From positions 1 to 22,583 of the forward strand of contig JBNGIQ010008884.1 in the NCBI GenBank assembly GCA_049999765.1: a stretch of 22,583 bases of DNA. Direction: 5' to 3'. This DNA comes from Phaeoceros laevis. Taxonomy: Eukaryota; Anthocerotophyta; Anthocerotopsida; Notothyladales. The translations under genes and the position numbers were made by a program. The notes beneath the pieces are model-generated. The model was not told the origin of the DNA. It ran no database searches and was given only the letters and a program-made list of their open reading frames with translations. Shown one piece after another: positions 9,934 through 19,970 of this stretch; within the stretch, counting starts at the first letter, position 1; each line of letters begins with the position of its first letter.

Positions 9934-10580
9934 CGCTGCTGCCCCAGATCCGCAACCCTAGCTTGCTCTGCACAGACACATCCCAAGATGTGTCAAATCG
10001 TCCGCTCTCTGCTTCCAGCAGAATGCCTTTCAACCCTGCGCACAAGCCTTCGACTTGCACCCACCCGGTAAGATAAGTCGGGAATGGACGAGTACCTGGA
10101 TGCTGGAGGATCGCAATTCAGACCCCTGTGAAGCCAACTCCTATCGCTCTGCGGAAAAATGGCGGAGTGGAAGGTAAACTGACAAGACAGAGGAAGGGTT
10201 ATTTTATCTTAATCAAGGCTGGAACTGAACTTCGAAGCTCGGCGAAGTAGTGTCATCAGCTCTGCCGGCAACCTGCGCCACCTTGATGCCCCGCGGACCG
10301 GCCACTCTACACGGAACGATGAGCTTCTTTGCAGCTGATGATGATGGAACTACAATTTGCAACATAAGCCGAGAAGTGGGGCCCATGCATGTCGGAGTAA
10401 GCTCTACCACCTGAAGTCGGAGCTCGATATCTATGTAGTCGAGAACGCAGCTGCGGAAGCAGCTCCCTGCCGAAAATCCGCTCAAAGGATGTTATGAGAT
10501 GGTGAGCTTTTTGAAGTTCTCTTCACGGCGTTATCTCAATGATTGTGTAGCTGTGAATTACTGCTGATAAAGTGTGGCAT
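9934..10580. promoter_or_regulatory. Shared intergenic region between divergent NDUFA5 and PRC-barrel genes
   Basis: Only about 650 bp separate the two start codons, so both promoters and 5' UTRs must lie here. On the minus strand GTGTCTGTGCAG just before AGCAAGC (about 9965) could be a 5'-UTR splice acceptor for NDUFA5. On the plus strand TATGCAG at about 10579-10585 could be an acceptor just at the proposed PRC-barrel start. A minus-strand frame at 10213-10485 has no ATG and is not called as a gene. No TATA box is convincing. Confidence 0.4.
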
Positions 10581-13301
10581 ATGCAGGCGGAATTCTTTGG
10601 AATTGCGAGCATGATTGGGGAGTCCAAGGCTGGTCCAGCTGGTATGTTGAGCTGCGGCCGGGGATATGCAGCTGTTGCCCGGTCAACCTCGCGGGGGACA
10701 AGGAGGGATTCAAGAATGCCGGTCCTCCGCAATGTTACTTCCCTTGGGGATGGAGAACCCAAGGTCATGCTGGATTGGAGAAGGCTACCCAATTCAGGAC
10801 AGTGGAAAACTAGCTGGGAGCCTGTGGATGGTAAAGAATCTTGTGCCCGGGTCCCGAATCTGAGAACAGGCAGGAGGTTAGCTGGCAGATGTAGCAGCAG
10901 CAGTCAATCCTCTGAGACTTTTGACATTCACAAAAACAGAGGGAAATTGCCGGTTTTTGTAGATGTCGACATCCGCGACCTGGGTGTTCTTATTGGCAAC
11001 GGTTCAAGTCAAGGTAGTTGCAGTCCAGATAAGTCTCGTAGGAGTAGGAAAGCTCAACAGGAGAATTCCAACAGAGCTGCTTACGATGAGGAGGAGCTAA
11101 CTGAAGATGAAAACTGGGATTCTGAGTATGATTATGGGATTGATTTGACGCGTAAGGCAGGTCGGGAATCCGTTCAATCACTCTCTATGGCAAAGGACAA
11201 TGAAAGACAGACCAGCTTCCATGATACTAATCCAGCGGTTCTGCAAAGGGATCATCAGAGTTCTCCTCCCAGCAGTCGAAGAAAACTGGATGTGGAAGAG
11301 AATGAGCCTGATAGTTCCTCCTTTTTCAGAGGCAGAGAGTTTGAGGTCAGACGGGACAAGGGCAGAGAAAGCAACCAGGAAGATAGTGAGGATAGACCAA
11401 GATATTCTGGGAATCCAGGCTATCAAGCAGCCGAAAGCAGGATGAAGTCTAGTTCTCTGGAAGAGCTCATTGAGAAAGAAGAGGAAGGTTTAAAATTTGA
11501 TAGGGAAACAAGCGGCAGTTTTATTAGTCAGAGTATGAAAGACAAAGATGATCCAAGAGATGTGCGAGCATTTAGTGGAAGAATTCAAACTGATCAAATT
11601 GGACGGGGCACTAAGGATGATTTGATAAGAAGGCGTCTTCAAGCAATGGAGCAGGAAGAAGCAGATGGAAGTATGCTGCTGAGCTTTGGCTCTAAGGACA
11701 ACGACGTGAGTGGCTGGAGAGCCATCAAGAAAGTTGATACTGCTCTTGCAAAGTTCCCTGATGGGCCGATTCTAGCAAGGTCTAGTCTTTTGGCGAAGCA
11801 AGTGATCAGCCAGGGTACGGCTATGAGTTTAGGCTTTGTGGTACAAATCTGGGTGGAAATGGATCCTGTAAGTTCGTTCATGGCCTCTGTTACACTCACC
11901 TCTTGATTTTGATGAAAGCTACTTAAGGGTATCTTTCAATGCTTTGAGCATTCTTTGTCAGACTTCTCTTCAGCTGCTGAGCTGTTGCTAGCTGCTCCAT
12001 GTTTCAGTGGAAGGTGGTGGCGGTTGAAGTCAGACCCAGTCTGCTCTTTGGGTTGGTTGAAGCCATTCTTCTTCAAAACCTGTCCCAGGTTTGTTGAGTC
12101 CTAGTCTAATAAGATTGCCCAGTGCAGATTTGTGGGTTGCATCATGAGGAATTGATTGCTTCCCAAGCATTGGTTCTTGCTTAGGCAGTTTCTCTTAACC
12201 TCTGACTCCACTGTAACTGCTGAATATACTGACGCTGCCAGGTTGGAGACGTGATTTTAGTGCCGGACGAGGATGCTCTAGAAGGCGAGCTAGATTGGAC
12301 TGGTTGTGAGCCCGTTGTAAGTTGACCTACTCAGGTGCTTTGAGTGTTTACAAGTTACGCACCTCGCATCTGGGACGTAAAATGGGGCTCAAAAAAGCAC
12401 CTCATGTCTCTTTGGCTTCCAGCTACTGCTCATGCCTAACGACGGTTGCTACTTCCTGTGTAGGTTGGGTTTGATATTTTCACTGAGAATGCCCTCTACC
12501 TAGGCAAGGTAATACTACGTGCATTTTTCTATTCAGTTTTTGTTTCAAAGGTGTTGAGAATTATGTCCAACCAATGCTGTTCATCCGTTTACTTCAGGTG
12601 AGGGATTTTGAATTCAACTTGGACAATGGCCGAGTAACAACCCTAGAGTTCGACAGCTTTGGGGTTCCACTTATCCCCTCAAGTGTGGTGAGTTTCATCG
12701 AGTCAACCAAAGCATTGAACCCCGTCTAAACTGCTGAACTTGAAGACCTTTACGGTGGGTTGCAGGTAAGCACATTTTCACTCCCTGTAAGTGAAATAGT
12801 GGAAACGGGGGAGGACTGCTTGCTGGTTCGAGCGGGTGCAGAGAAACGAATGCAAGTGCTGTCAAAGGTTGGTGGTTTGGGTGTGTGTCCTAATCAGACA
12901 TTCTCATTTTATTTACTGGCATTTACTGGCAGTTCATGACAATGTCGCAGGGCCTGTGGGGAAGACTGTCAGGTGATGGACCTCCTTCCAAAGGAGCCAA
13001 AACCGACAGCAGGTTGGTTCCCAGGTCAGGCGCTAGAAGAAGTCCCCAAAGCCGTGAGGGCACGGACCGCTTGAGCAGAGCGGACATCTCTAGAGCGCAA
13101 GAGGTGGCTGACATATACGTCTCCAGCAGACGGTCCAAGGGCTACCGAAGCCGTGGAGTGCAGCAGGAACCCCCCAAAGACATAGACGCATATATTAGCA
13201 AGCCGACTCCTAGAACTCCGAATACAGGTCAGGGCCAAGTACGACGGAGTGGTTCCAGGACAAGAGACATGGGTCCAGGTGATGAAGAGTTCGACATCTG
13301 A
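10581..13301 (+). CDS. PRC-barrel domain protein with long acidic N-terminal region, seven exons
   Basis: Exons: 10581-11867, 12008-12088, 12242-12316, 12464-12508, 12598-12687, 12766-12867, 12933-13301. All are GT-AG and phase 0, giving 682 residues. Two PRC-barrel repeats are visible. The first (about 403-475) reads GFVVQIWVEMDPWKVVAVEV and ends VGDVILVPDED. The second (about 482-560) reads VGFDIFTENALYLGKVRDF, TLEFDSFGVPLIPSS and CLLVRAGAEKRMQVLSK. This is the pattern of the two-repeat PRC-barrel proteins of plants and cyanobacteria. PRC barrels are small beta-barrels found in the photosynthetic reaction centre H subunit and in RNA-processing proteins. Residues 1-400 are low complexity, with an acidic stretch at 168-185 (YDEEELTEDENWDSEYDY) and many Arg/Ser residues. 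The Arg/Ser-rich start could be an organelle transit peptide (inference). The C-terminal 120 residues are basic and disordered. An alternative acceptor at 12950 would drop six residues. The biochemical function is not known to me. Confidence 0.85.
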
Positions 13302-13382
13302 TATTCCAGCCAGTGTCACTGTACAGTAACTTGGGGGCTGACAGGCAGTTCAAATTGCTAGAATTGCGTAGTAATGCATACT

Positions 13383-13388
13383 AATAAA
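13383..13388 (+). terminator. Polyadenylation signal of the PRC-barrel gene
   Basis: AATAAA lies 82 nt after the stop codon, a typical position for a plant near-upstream element. Confidence 0.5.
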
Positions 13389-13485
13389 GAAGTGCGTACT
13401 TGGGTCTACAGTACTCGTTTATTCCACCTATTCCAGCAGCAGCCGCCCTCTGTTTCGAATCTTATGATTTTATGCCATAATTTTC

Positions 13486-13725
13486 TACCCGGTGTGCCAT
13501 AATGTGCTACCCGGTGGGGCATAATGAGTATGTTAAAGGAAGCCGGGAGCACTGGGTTATGGCATTAGCACGGGTAATGCTACCCGGTGCGACCGCCTTC
13601 CTTTTAAGAAGCGGCGAGTTATAAAGCCCGCGCGAGCCCCGGGATTATGAGCGTAATCCCGCGACTTGCAGGCATAATGTGCTACCCAGCGTTGGTAGTA
13701 ATGTGCTACCCGGTGCTACCCGGTG
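13486..13725. repeat. Cluster of TACCCGGTG repeats with internal palindromes
   Basis: TACCCGGTG occurs exactly at 13486, 13508, 13581, 13707 and 13717. Several copies sit in a wider unit close to GCCATAATGTGCTACCCGGTG. A near copy is TACCCAGCG (13683), and a related segment appears inverted at about 13549-13575. The first two copies are 22 bp apart. A perfect hairpin CGGGATTA/TAATCCCG lies at 13640-13661, and a TATAAAG at 13620-13626 sits among the repeats. The cluster is between the PRC-barrel gene and the F-box gene, so it may be part of the latter's promoter or a small mobile/minisatellite element. Confidence 0.6.
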
Positions 13726-13942
13726 CTAACCTCCATACTCGAGTTGGCAGGCGCTGGTTTATGTTTGCGCAATTTACAGCAGACTCTCACCAGGCTGCCT
13801 AATTAGGGCAACGAGTTTTCAAACGGCGGGCAACTGAGTTCCCGAACTCGTCACTCCGCTGCTTCTGTGTTGGATGCAACCTCCTCACAAGCTCTTCTCC
13901 TATGACTGCTTCTTCTCGCACGTTTGGCATCGAGCAACGAGC

Positions 13943-15301
13943 ATGGAGGGGGGAATTGCGCTGCCGGAGAACAGGCGAGTCACGAGAGCAACAACGGCTG
14001 CAGTAAAGAAGGATTTGGAATTGAGGAGAAAGAGGAAGTCTGGAGGCAAAACAGGTGAAGTGACGGGAGCAGCAGGTGACACAGCCGCAACAAAACGCCT
14101 TCGCGGCCACGCAGGAGAGGGGGGACTCTGTATCAACGATGCACTACCACAGGAGCTCGTTGCCTCCATTCTTAGGAAGCTCTCTGACCTAATCGACTTC
14201 GGAAAAGCTCGGTGTGTGTGCAAGGCATGGCACCAGCTGGCGTCTTCCCCCATCAACAGGCCACCAAGCCCGTTGTGGTGTGTGATTCAGGTTGAGGGTA
14301 GATTGAGGAACTTTGACGTTTTTTCTGGGAAGGAGTACAAGATGGAGACGCCGGCAACTCCTCCACGCTTTCAGTTTTTTGACATCAAAGGTCAGGGAGG
14401 CCTCATAGCGCTTGTGGACACGTACAGCTATAGTGGTCGTGGCAAGTATTGGATTGGCAATGCCCTCCTCAACAAGTGGGTCCAAGTTCCTATGACTGGA
14501 TGCGGTGGAGGTGCGAGCCTTTGGAAACAAGGGACGTCTGAGCTAGTCATTGACAAAGCTCAAGATGGCTCCTCGTCCTACAAGTTGGTGCGATTCATGT
14601 ACACGGACCCTTGTAGGACTGTGCACACTTTGCGGGTAGATATCTATGACTCCCGGTCTCGACTCTGGACGGCAGGAGCACCTGTTCACCAGCCTCATCC
14701 CTTCCGGGTCGGGTCTGGGGGATTGAAAAGCTGTATTTGGAGGGGGCGGATTTATGTACTGAGCACTGTCATTGAGAGGGACACGCAACTCAGCATTTGG
14801 GAGTACGATATGGAGGATGACACCTTTACCACGATAGTTCCGTTAGCTTCTCTTCCTGTGGACCCCCATGTAGGGCAATTGGCGCTGCACAGCCGCGGTG
14901 CAGTCTTCCAAGTGCAAGTGAGAGAAGACTCTGGAAATGGGTCGTCAGTGCAACTTGTGGTTGGACAAGGATCCATCGGGACCCAGAGCAAGAGCCTCAT
15001 CCAAGTGTTTGCATGGGACCGTGCTCGTAGGCTGTGGGTTGTCAAGGTGCATCCCAATGATGAGCCGGCTAGAGATCGTTTTTGGGATCCAAGGCCGGAG
15101 GATCAGGACTGCTTAACGTCAGTGGGAATTCTAGGCTGGGATAGTCTGCAACTAGCAAGAACCTCTGGGCGTAACTTCTCCGCGGTTTCGGTGTGCCGAA
15201 CAGATACTCTTGCAGAATGGCGTTGCAAGATTCAGACTGACTTCCATAATGCTTCACTCTCTGGACGTTGCTTCTTTCCCAATTTTCATGACCAACCGTG
15301 A
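13943..15301 (+). CDS. F-box protein, beta-propeller (kelch-like) C-terminal region, single exon
   Basis: This intronless gene encodes 452 residues from ATG 13943. An in-frame ATG at 13874 would add 23 residues, but MEGGIALPENRRVTRATTAA gives a more typical basic, nucleus-like start. The F-box lies at about residues 66-103 (DALPQELVASILRKLSDL, then CVCKAWHQLASSP), with the usual LP, L/I spacing and W. The remainder has repeated beta-strand-like segments (LWTAGAPVHQPHPF, CIWRGRIYVLS, LSIWEYDMEDDTFTTIVPL), as in F-box/kelch proteins of plants. F-box proteins bind SKP1 through this motif and recruit targets to SCF ubiquitin ligases; the target here is unknown. It faces a decayed F-box sequence on the opposite strand. 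A basic Lys/Arg stretch at 22-33 and 51-55 may be a nuclear signal. Confidence 0.85.
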   Translation: MEGGIALPENRRVTRATTAAVKKDLELRRKRKSGGKTGEVTGAAGDTAATKRLRGHAGEGGLCINDALPQELVASILRKLSDLIDFGKARCVCKAWHQLASSPINRPPSPLWCVIQVEGRLRNFDVFSGKEYKMETPATPPRFQFFDIKGQGGLIALVDTYSYSGRGKYWIGNALLNKWVQVPMTGCGGGASLWKQGTSELVIDKAQDGSSSYKLVRFMYTDPCRTVHTLRVDIYDSRSRLWTAGAPVHQPHPFRVGSGGLKSCIWRGRIYVLSTVIERDTQLSIWEYDMEDDTFTTIVPLASLPVDPHVGQLALHSRGAVFQVQVREDSGNGSSVQLVVGQGSIGTQSKSLIQVFAWDRARRLWVVKVHPNDEPARDRFWDPRPEDQDCLTSVGILGWDSLQLARTSGRNFSAVSVCRTDTLAEWRCKIQTDFHNASLSGRCFFPNFHDQP

Positions 15302-15428
15302 GGCGCCTGAGTTCAGTGCCAGGTTCAGGATGACAGGTTCAAGAAGTGAAGTTTGGTGCCAGGTCTCCCTTTGCTGACGCCGTTATGATTTCTAGAATTT
15401 GTGGTGGTATGCATGTAAGGTATGCTTC

Positions 15429-16560
15429 TCATAGCTCATAAATGCAGCGGCACAACTGGACACTCGTTCTCGATGCAGAGAAGTCATCCAAATACACTGA
15501 GTTTTTCACAGCCAGGGTTGCCGTTGGATGGTCAGTTCGTGGCAGGTGGTGAATGATGCAATGATCCAATTTTTCTACAACCTTTCCAGGTCGCTGACAT
15601 CTCCCATGAGCATTTCCAGGTGGGGTTTTTTCATAGTTCCCCACTGGTGGATCCGATCGACCATAATCCATTACTCTGCTAGCACCTGTGAACATAACTG
15701 CTCCCAGTGCCTCCCACATGACTGTAAAAACTGCCTGAACCACATCTACTCGAATTGTACTCTTCTGGGTAGGTATCGGGCAGCCACAATCCTGTTGCTG
15801 TGTCGTAAACTACTCCACATTTTGAACACGAGCTGATGAAAATAAAACCGCCATATGCTTCGCAACCCACCCCGAGGTTTCGCGGATATAGGCAGAGGAC
15901 CATTCTAGATGCTGCTGCATCCGAGGAATGGACGCGAAACGTATGTGCATCAAAGTCCCAAGTGCCCCAGCCAGAGTTACAGGTCTGAAGCAAGGGAAAC
16001 CGGCGGCAAGGCTCCGAGGTTTGGATTCGGACTTGGACTACTGCCCGGCCGGATGGTGTATGACTGCTGCCTGGAATCCACCAGCAGCTTTTAGCGCTCG
16101 ACTGAGCCCCACTCGATCGGAGTCGATCCCTGTCTATCCTCGGCACGTCGGGCAGTTCACGGAATTTCCTGGTCAAAGGGTTGCAAATGAAATAGTCGTA
16201 CCTGCCCAGGAGCAGGAGCACAAGGCCCCTGTGAGACGCCACCCATGACGGACGGTCCTTCTCAGGGTGCGGGATGAAGTCGACAGGCGGCATTTGCCTC
16301 CACCGAGCAGCAGTGTGTAGTAAAGCAACATGCTTGGAGGCTATTGAATATGCATGTGTTGGGCATGCAATATATCTCTACAACCCTGCTGAAAACGAGC
16401 TCCACAAGCTGAGACTTGGTTATGTATAGAAATTTGAGACAATGCCTGCCAGCTCTGACATGACGGTCAATCTCACCTTAGACCAGGACAGCAAGGAAAG
16501 CCAGGTTGGCCACCATGAAAAGCCAGGTCGGTAGGGCTCCCATCAAAAACCTCTTCCTCT
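15429..16560 (-). pseudogene. Decayed F-box/kelch-like gene
   Basis: The minus strand between 16560 and 15429 holds pieces of an F-box protein in several frames. An F-box-like remnant (EEVFDGSPTDLAFH, about 16560-16520) shifts frame and meets a stop soon after. The middle portion (16293-15760) stays open. It has the typical plant F-box-associated segment SHRGLVLLLLGRYDYFICNP, then LTRKFRELPDVPR, and later CGVVYDTATGLWLPDTYPEE. At about 15750 the frame shifts again. The better continuation (VVQAVFTVMWEALGAVMFTGA) is in another frame from the ORF that ends at 15679. A GTGAGA donor near 16458 and a TAG acceptor near 16382 cannot be joined in frame. I read this as a pseudogene related in type to the convergent F-box gene, though sequence errors are possible. 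Confidence 0.6.
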
Positions 16561-18396
16561 TCCTTGCTCTCCTGTTGAACTGTCATCTTTACCTGCTCGG
16601 ACGCCAAGTGATCTGGAGGCTCTGGCAAGGAATGGTGCCCTCGGCACATGCCAAGGCAGCTTGTTTTCAAGGGAGCTTTCAGGAAGTTCAAATCTGCGCA
16701 CCAAGGCCAGAAACTTGCATGTTTCCCTCAAAACCCTGCGTACATCCTCCATGTCAACAAAGAGGTCGTGAAGCTGGGGCTGGAGGCACGGGGGCTGTGA
16801 GCTCGGGTACTCCAGATGCATGTGACGGGGCACAAACTGCGGGAAGCTCTCCAGTCACCAAATCCCGTCTCTTGCTTAGACCATTCACTCGGGCCCAAAG
16901 ATCTGAAGTCCAGGATGGAAACTTTTCTTCCGTACATCTCAGTCTGCCCTCACATCAAGACACTGGTGGTCATGACAGAGATGCATGTGACTGAGCTCGG
17001 CATGGCAAGAACTTGGAGCCATACTAGCTTTATTATTACACAGCTTTCGTGGGCCATAGGCCTGCTGTGGCACGGATCTCTATCCACATACACAAAATTC
17101 TAGATTGTACAGTTTTACGGTGACTATCTCTCTCAGTAGGCTAGCTAGATTCTTGGACAGACTGATCGGTGCCAGCAAACACCAGTATGAGCCAAACAGC
17201 CGGAAATTTAAAGAGTGACAACTGCACCAGCAATATTGTTTGCACCTCTTAATACGAACCCCAAGATGGATCTGACGGTGGCTGATCATCGACTTAGTGC
17301 TGTCGAATGGCATTGGTTGATGTTGCCACAGAGGTTTTTGAAGCTGCCTTCCAGATCCAATATCGAGACGAAATAACTTTCAGATCAAATATAGACGACC
17401 TGTTGTTGAGATTGTATCCACAGGCTGAGGATTTCTGCTGATCATGGGATCTGAGGCTCCTAGTTCGCTATTGCATCTGGCCATGGACAAGAAGATCCTT
17501 GGAAGTAGCTTAAATTTGTGCAAACTTGCAACTAACTAGTTAGGAAAGCAAGTGTGTAGGAAACTGCTGCCTGCAGAATGTAGTTACTGTACTCCTCTAG
17601 AGCTGTTTAAATACGAGCCGGTGAATCATGGCAAGCTTGCATAAATTTCCAAAGCTCAGTTGACACAGACGGACAATGCCACTTTGAACAACGTCACCAG
17701 CAGCAGCATGCTCAAGTCTCCAGCTGGATGTCACACTTAGAGGAAATAGAGGTGTTCCGTACAGTTGTTAAAGTTCGCCACGACAGTTGAAATCAGCTTG
17801 CAAGTTGATGCACATTGTTCCAAGCCAGGTGCTGGCAGTAGCTGGCGTGGGAGAAACTAAATTTGTAAGCCTTAAATTTGAAGGGAATACCCATGGCTAG
17901 ATCCTAGTATAGCACCTGACTGCGGGACGTGAGTAGGCAGCAAGTGTTCTTGAAAGCTGGTGGTGATTAACTACAAGTTTTCAAGGTCCTAAGAACATGG
18001 GGTCACATTCGGGTGTGTATACGTAACGTGTCCACTCGTTTGAACAAAACGCTAAAATCCTACCAGTTGTGTTTTCAAAATTCAAGATCAGGACACCAGA
18101 ATCCCTTTGCAAAGAACAGAATTAGTCTACATGCATGTATATTCGTAACACCAGTTGGAAAGCTGCCCCACTGTAAGCGGGCTGAGAAGCTTCAACCTAG
18201 ACAGCTCCAGGGCTAGCCATAGTTCTTGGTGCCATATGTATGTATCTAGATGTCATTTTGGAGACCTTGGCTTGCAATGAATGTCCTGCCTACAGCTATA
18301 CTGGAAAGAAATGCTTCGGAGAGCATTGCCTTCAAGATTGAGATCCTTGTATGACAATATGCTGGCTAGGTAGCTGAGCGACAACGTGTACTGAGC
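16561..18396. other. No convincing gene
   Basis: Short ORFs occur on both strands (for example 16543-16833 minus and 16506-16994 plus), but none has a recognisable domain. The minus one contains a helix-like DMEDVRRVLRETCKFLALV and could be a remnant of the 5' part of the decayed F-box gene. Between 17100 and 18240 there are no ORFs of note. Confidence 0.4.
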
Positions 18397-18462
18397 CCAA
18401 ACCACATGGGACTCCTCAGTATGGACCTGGAAGCCCATAGTGAGGAATCCCAGGTGGTTTGG
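18397..18462. ncRNA. Small-RNA-precursor-like hairpin
   Basis: Arms 18397-18418 and 18441-18462 are complementary over 22 nt with two mismatches. The stem continues inward through TATGG (18420-18424) with CCATA (18435-18439), leaving a 10-nt loop and one G-G mismatch. Looser pairing extends about 10 nt outward. A near-perfect 28-bp stem with few mismatches and a small loop is the shape of a plant microRNA precursor or a short inverted repeat giving siRNA. No known microRNA sequence was recognised, and the strand cannot be told because both transcripts would fold. Confidence 0.4.
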
Positions 18463-18779
18463 CCACACTAGAGACATCCTCTGCATGCTCCTAGGAGTTC
18501 GAAGTAGGATTCTCTGTCTCTTGCAACATCCAAATTGTCCAGCCTCCTGCACACATGTCTCCCCACTTCTTCAGTTAGGCTCCATTTTGTGTGCAAAACC
18601 AGAACCGCCAGACAGGCACTGCAGTACTTTTTTGTCAAATCAATCGTCCTGCACATAAACTCGTCCTTCGAGATTAGTTTGCGCACTGTACCTATAGGGA
18701 CATAGTGTTTGAAGCTAATTTCCCTGGCTACAGCTCTACACAAGCCAGCCTGCAGTATCCATTCTAGTCCAATGCATGT

Positions 18780-18861
18780 GGGAGAATTTGTTCCAATAGC
18801 ATTATTATGTACAGCTGTGACCTCGGAAAAAAAGGTGATCCTGATGTGAACAAATTCTCCC
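18780..18861. repeat. Perfect 14-bp inverted repeat, possible tiny MITE
   Basis: GGGAGAATTTGTTC (18780-18793) and its exact complement GAACAAATTCTCCC (18848-18861) flank 54 bp. The inner sequence does not pair well, so this resembles terminal inverted repeats more than a microRNA hairpin. No clear target-site duplication was seen. Confidence 0.4.
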
Positions 18862-18943
18862 TACTGTGAACAACCTCGCCAACGTCACACAAGAATACAA
18901 TCAACCCTCTTCCTCTACAGGCTTAGTGCCCGGGTGGCACAAC

Positions 18944-19150
18944 TTACATGTAGTTTGCTCCTGCATTTCCTGAGCCGTACACATACCATCGAGCTTCCAC
19001 CTGCTCCTTCTCGGAGCTCTCAGACATGGGACATACTCGGTAGTCTTTGCCAATTGATTCCTCGTCAATTCCCATCTGCTCACCACCAACCTGTGCTAGA
19101 CTGAGGTGGACACATGCCTTAGTCTTGCCAGCAATGCTTGTTGTAGACAT
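18944..19150 (-). CDS. Possible small protein, 68 residues, unknown
   Basis: The ATG at 19150 opens a frame starting MSTTSIAGKTKACVHLSLAQ and ending WYVYGSGNAGANYM. It reads more like coding sequence than its neighbours, with mixed hydrophilic composition and no low complexity. A GT that could be a donor follows residue 20. No domain was recognised and no flanking exons could be established. It may be a gene fragment or chance. Confidence 0.2.
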   Translation of the reverse strand: MSTTSIAGKTKACVHLSLAQVGGEQMGIDEESIGKDYRVCPMSESSEKEQVEARWYVYGSGNAGANYM

Positions 19151-19916
19151 CGTAGTGCTTTCTCAATTGATGGTAAACCTGCAGGGAGTGAAGGCCCCTT
19201 GAGCAGCAGGTGTCCCAGGTACGGGTGACAACAGTTACGGAAGGAGTCAAGCTTACAGTGTAAGAATTTTGCTTCAAATTCCGTCTTCCTCGCCTTTCCC
19301 TACCACCAACTCTAATGATGCTTGAGCAACCTGCGACCTCGGTGCAAAAGCGTGGAGTCAGGGTGGCAATCAATCACATGAGTGGTCCCAGGTGAGAGGG
19401 TGAAGTGTAACAGCCTGAGCTAGCTGGCCATGAACTGGACTCTTGACTTCTAACTGCCTGTCCGTCCTATGCATCTGCTATCGTTGTGCCACACAAGTTT
19501 CCAAGGGTGGCCACAGGAGGGTGTCAGAATGACGGGCTTGAGCTCCGCAGTGGCGAGGCGCAATTTCACCGTCCAGACGTGGTACAACGGGTAGCCGAGA
19601 GTGCACGAGAAGAATGATGACCTAAAGCACTTAAAGTTCACACCAGTTGGAACCAAGATGAAAACCGGACAGACGGTGAGTTGTGCAGGAGTGTGTTCAT
19701 CCTTTCCCAAACACCTGGAACCGTGAGTACATATCAGTTTATAATTGTGGAAGTTTGTGTTTCTCCTTGTGCAGAGGCGTAGCTAGGAGGCATGTCACAT
19801 AGCCCGTGGTGGGAGCAGGAATGCATACTGTATGCCAACGACAGGAGTGTGGCAAGAGTTCTCACAGCTGCGCATGTGTTAAAACACATGCTGCTGCAGT
19901 GACTCCTCATGCCAGG

Positions 19917-19970
19917 ATATATTGAGGGCTCCTTCAGTACAACGTTGCAGTGAAGGAGCCCTCGATATAT
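19917..19970. ncRNA. Near-perfect 20-bp hairpin, small-RNA-precursor-like
   Basis: Positions 19917-19936 pair with 19951-19970 over 20 bp with one G-T wobble, leaving a 14-nt loop (GTACAACGTTGCAG). Weaker flanking complementarity exists between AAAACACATG (19881-19890) and CATGTATGTTTT (19978-19989). A separate palindrome CATGTGTTAAAACACATG sits at 19873-19890. The duplex could be a microRNA precursor, a siRNA-generating foldback or a small transposon end pair. Confidence 0.4.

Noticed and set aside
10213-10485. 90-residue minus-strand frame upstream of NDUFA5
   Set aside because: Begins at TTG with no ATG, has no recognised domain, and lies in the intergenic promoter region.
16506-16994. 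162-residue plus-strand ORF with a hydrophobic N-terminus
   Set aside because: Overlaps antisense to the decayed F-box region, and the rest is low-information. The hydrophobic stretch is likely chance.
18253-18743. Two overlapping minus-strand ORFs of 99 and 91 residues
   Set aside because: The hairpin at 18397-18462 lies inside the first. No domain in either, and the two frames conflict.
19450-19710. 86-residue minus-strand ORF
   Set aside because: Reads somewhat like protein but no domain, no exon partners and no conserved motif was seen.
19951-19970. Resemblance of the hairpin arm to the miR159/miR319 family
   Set aside because: Only a short GAAGG-GAGC-like core is shared and the order of bases differs, so it is not a member.
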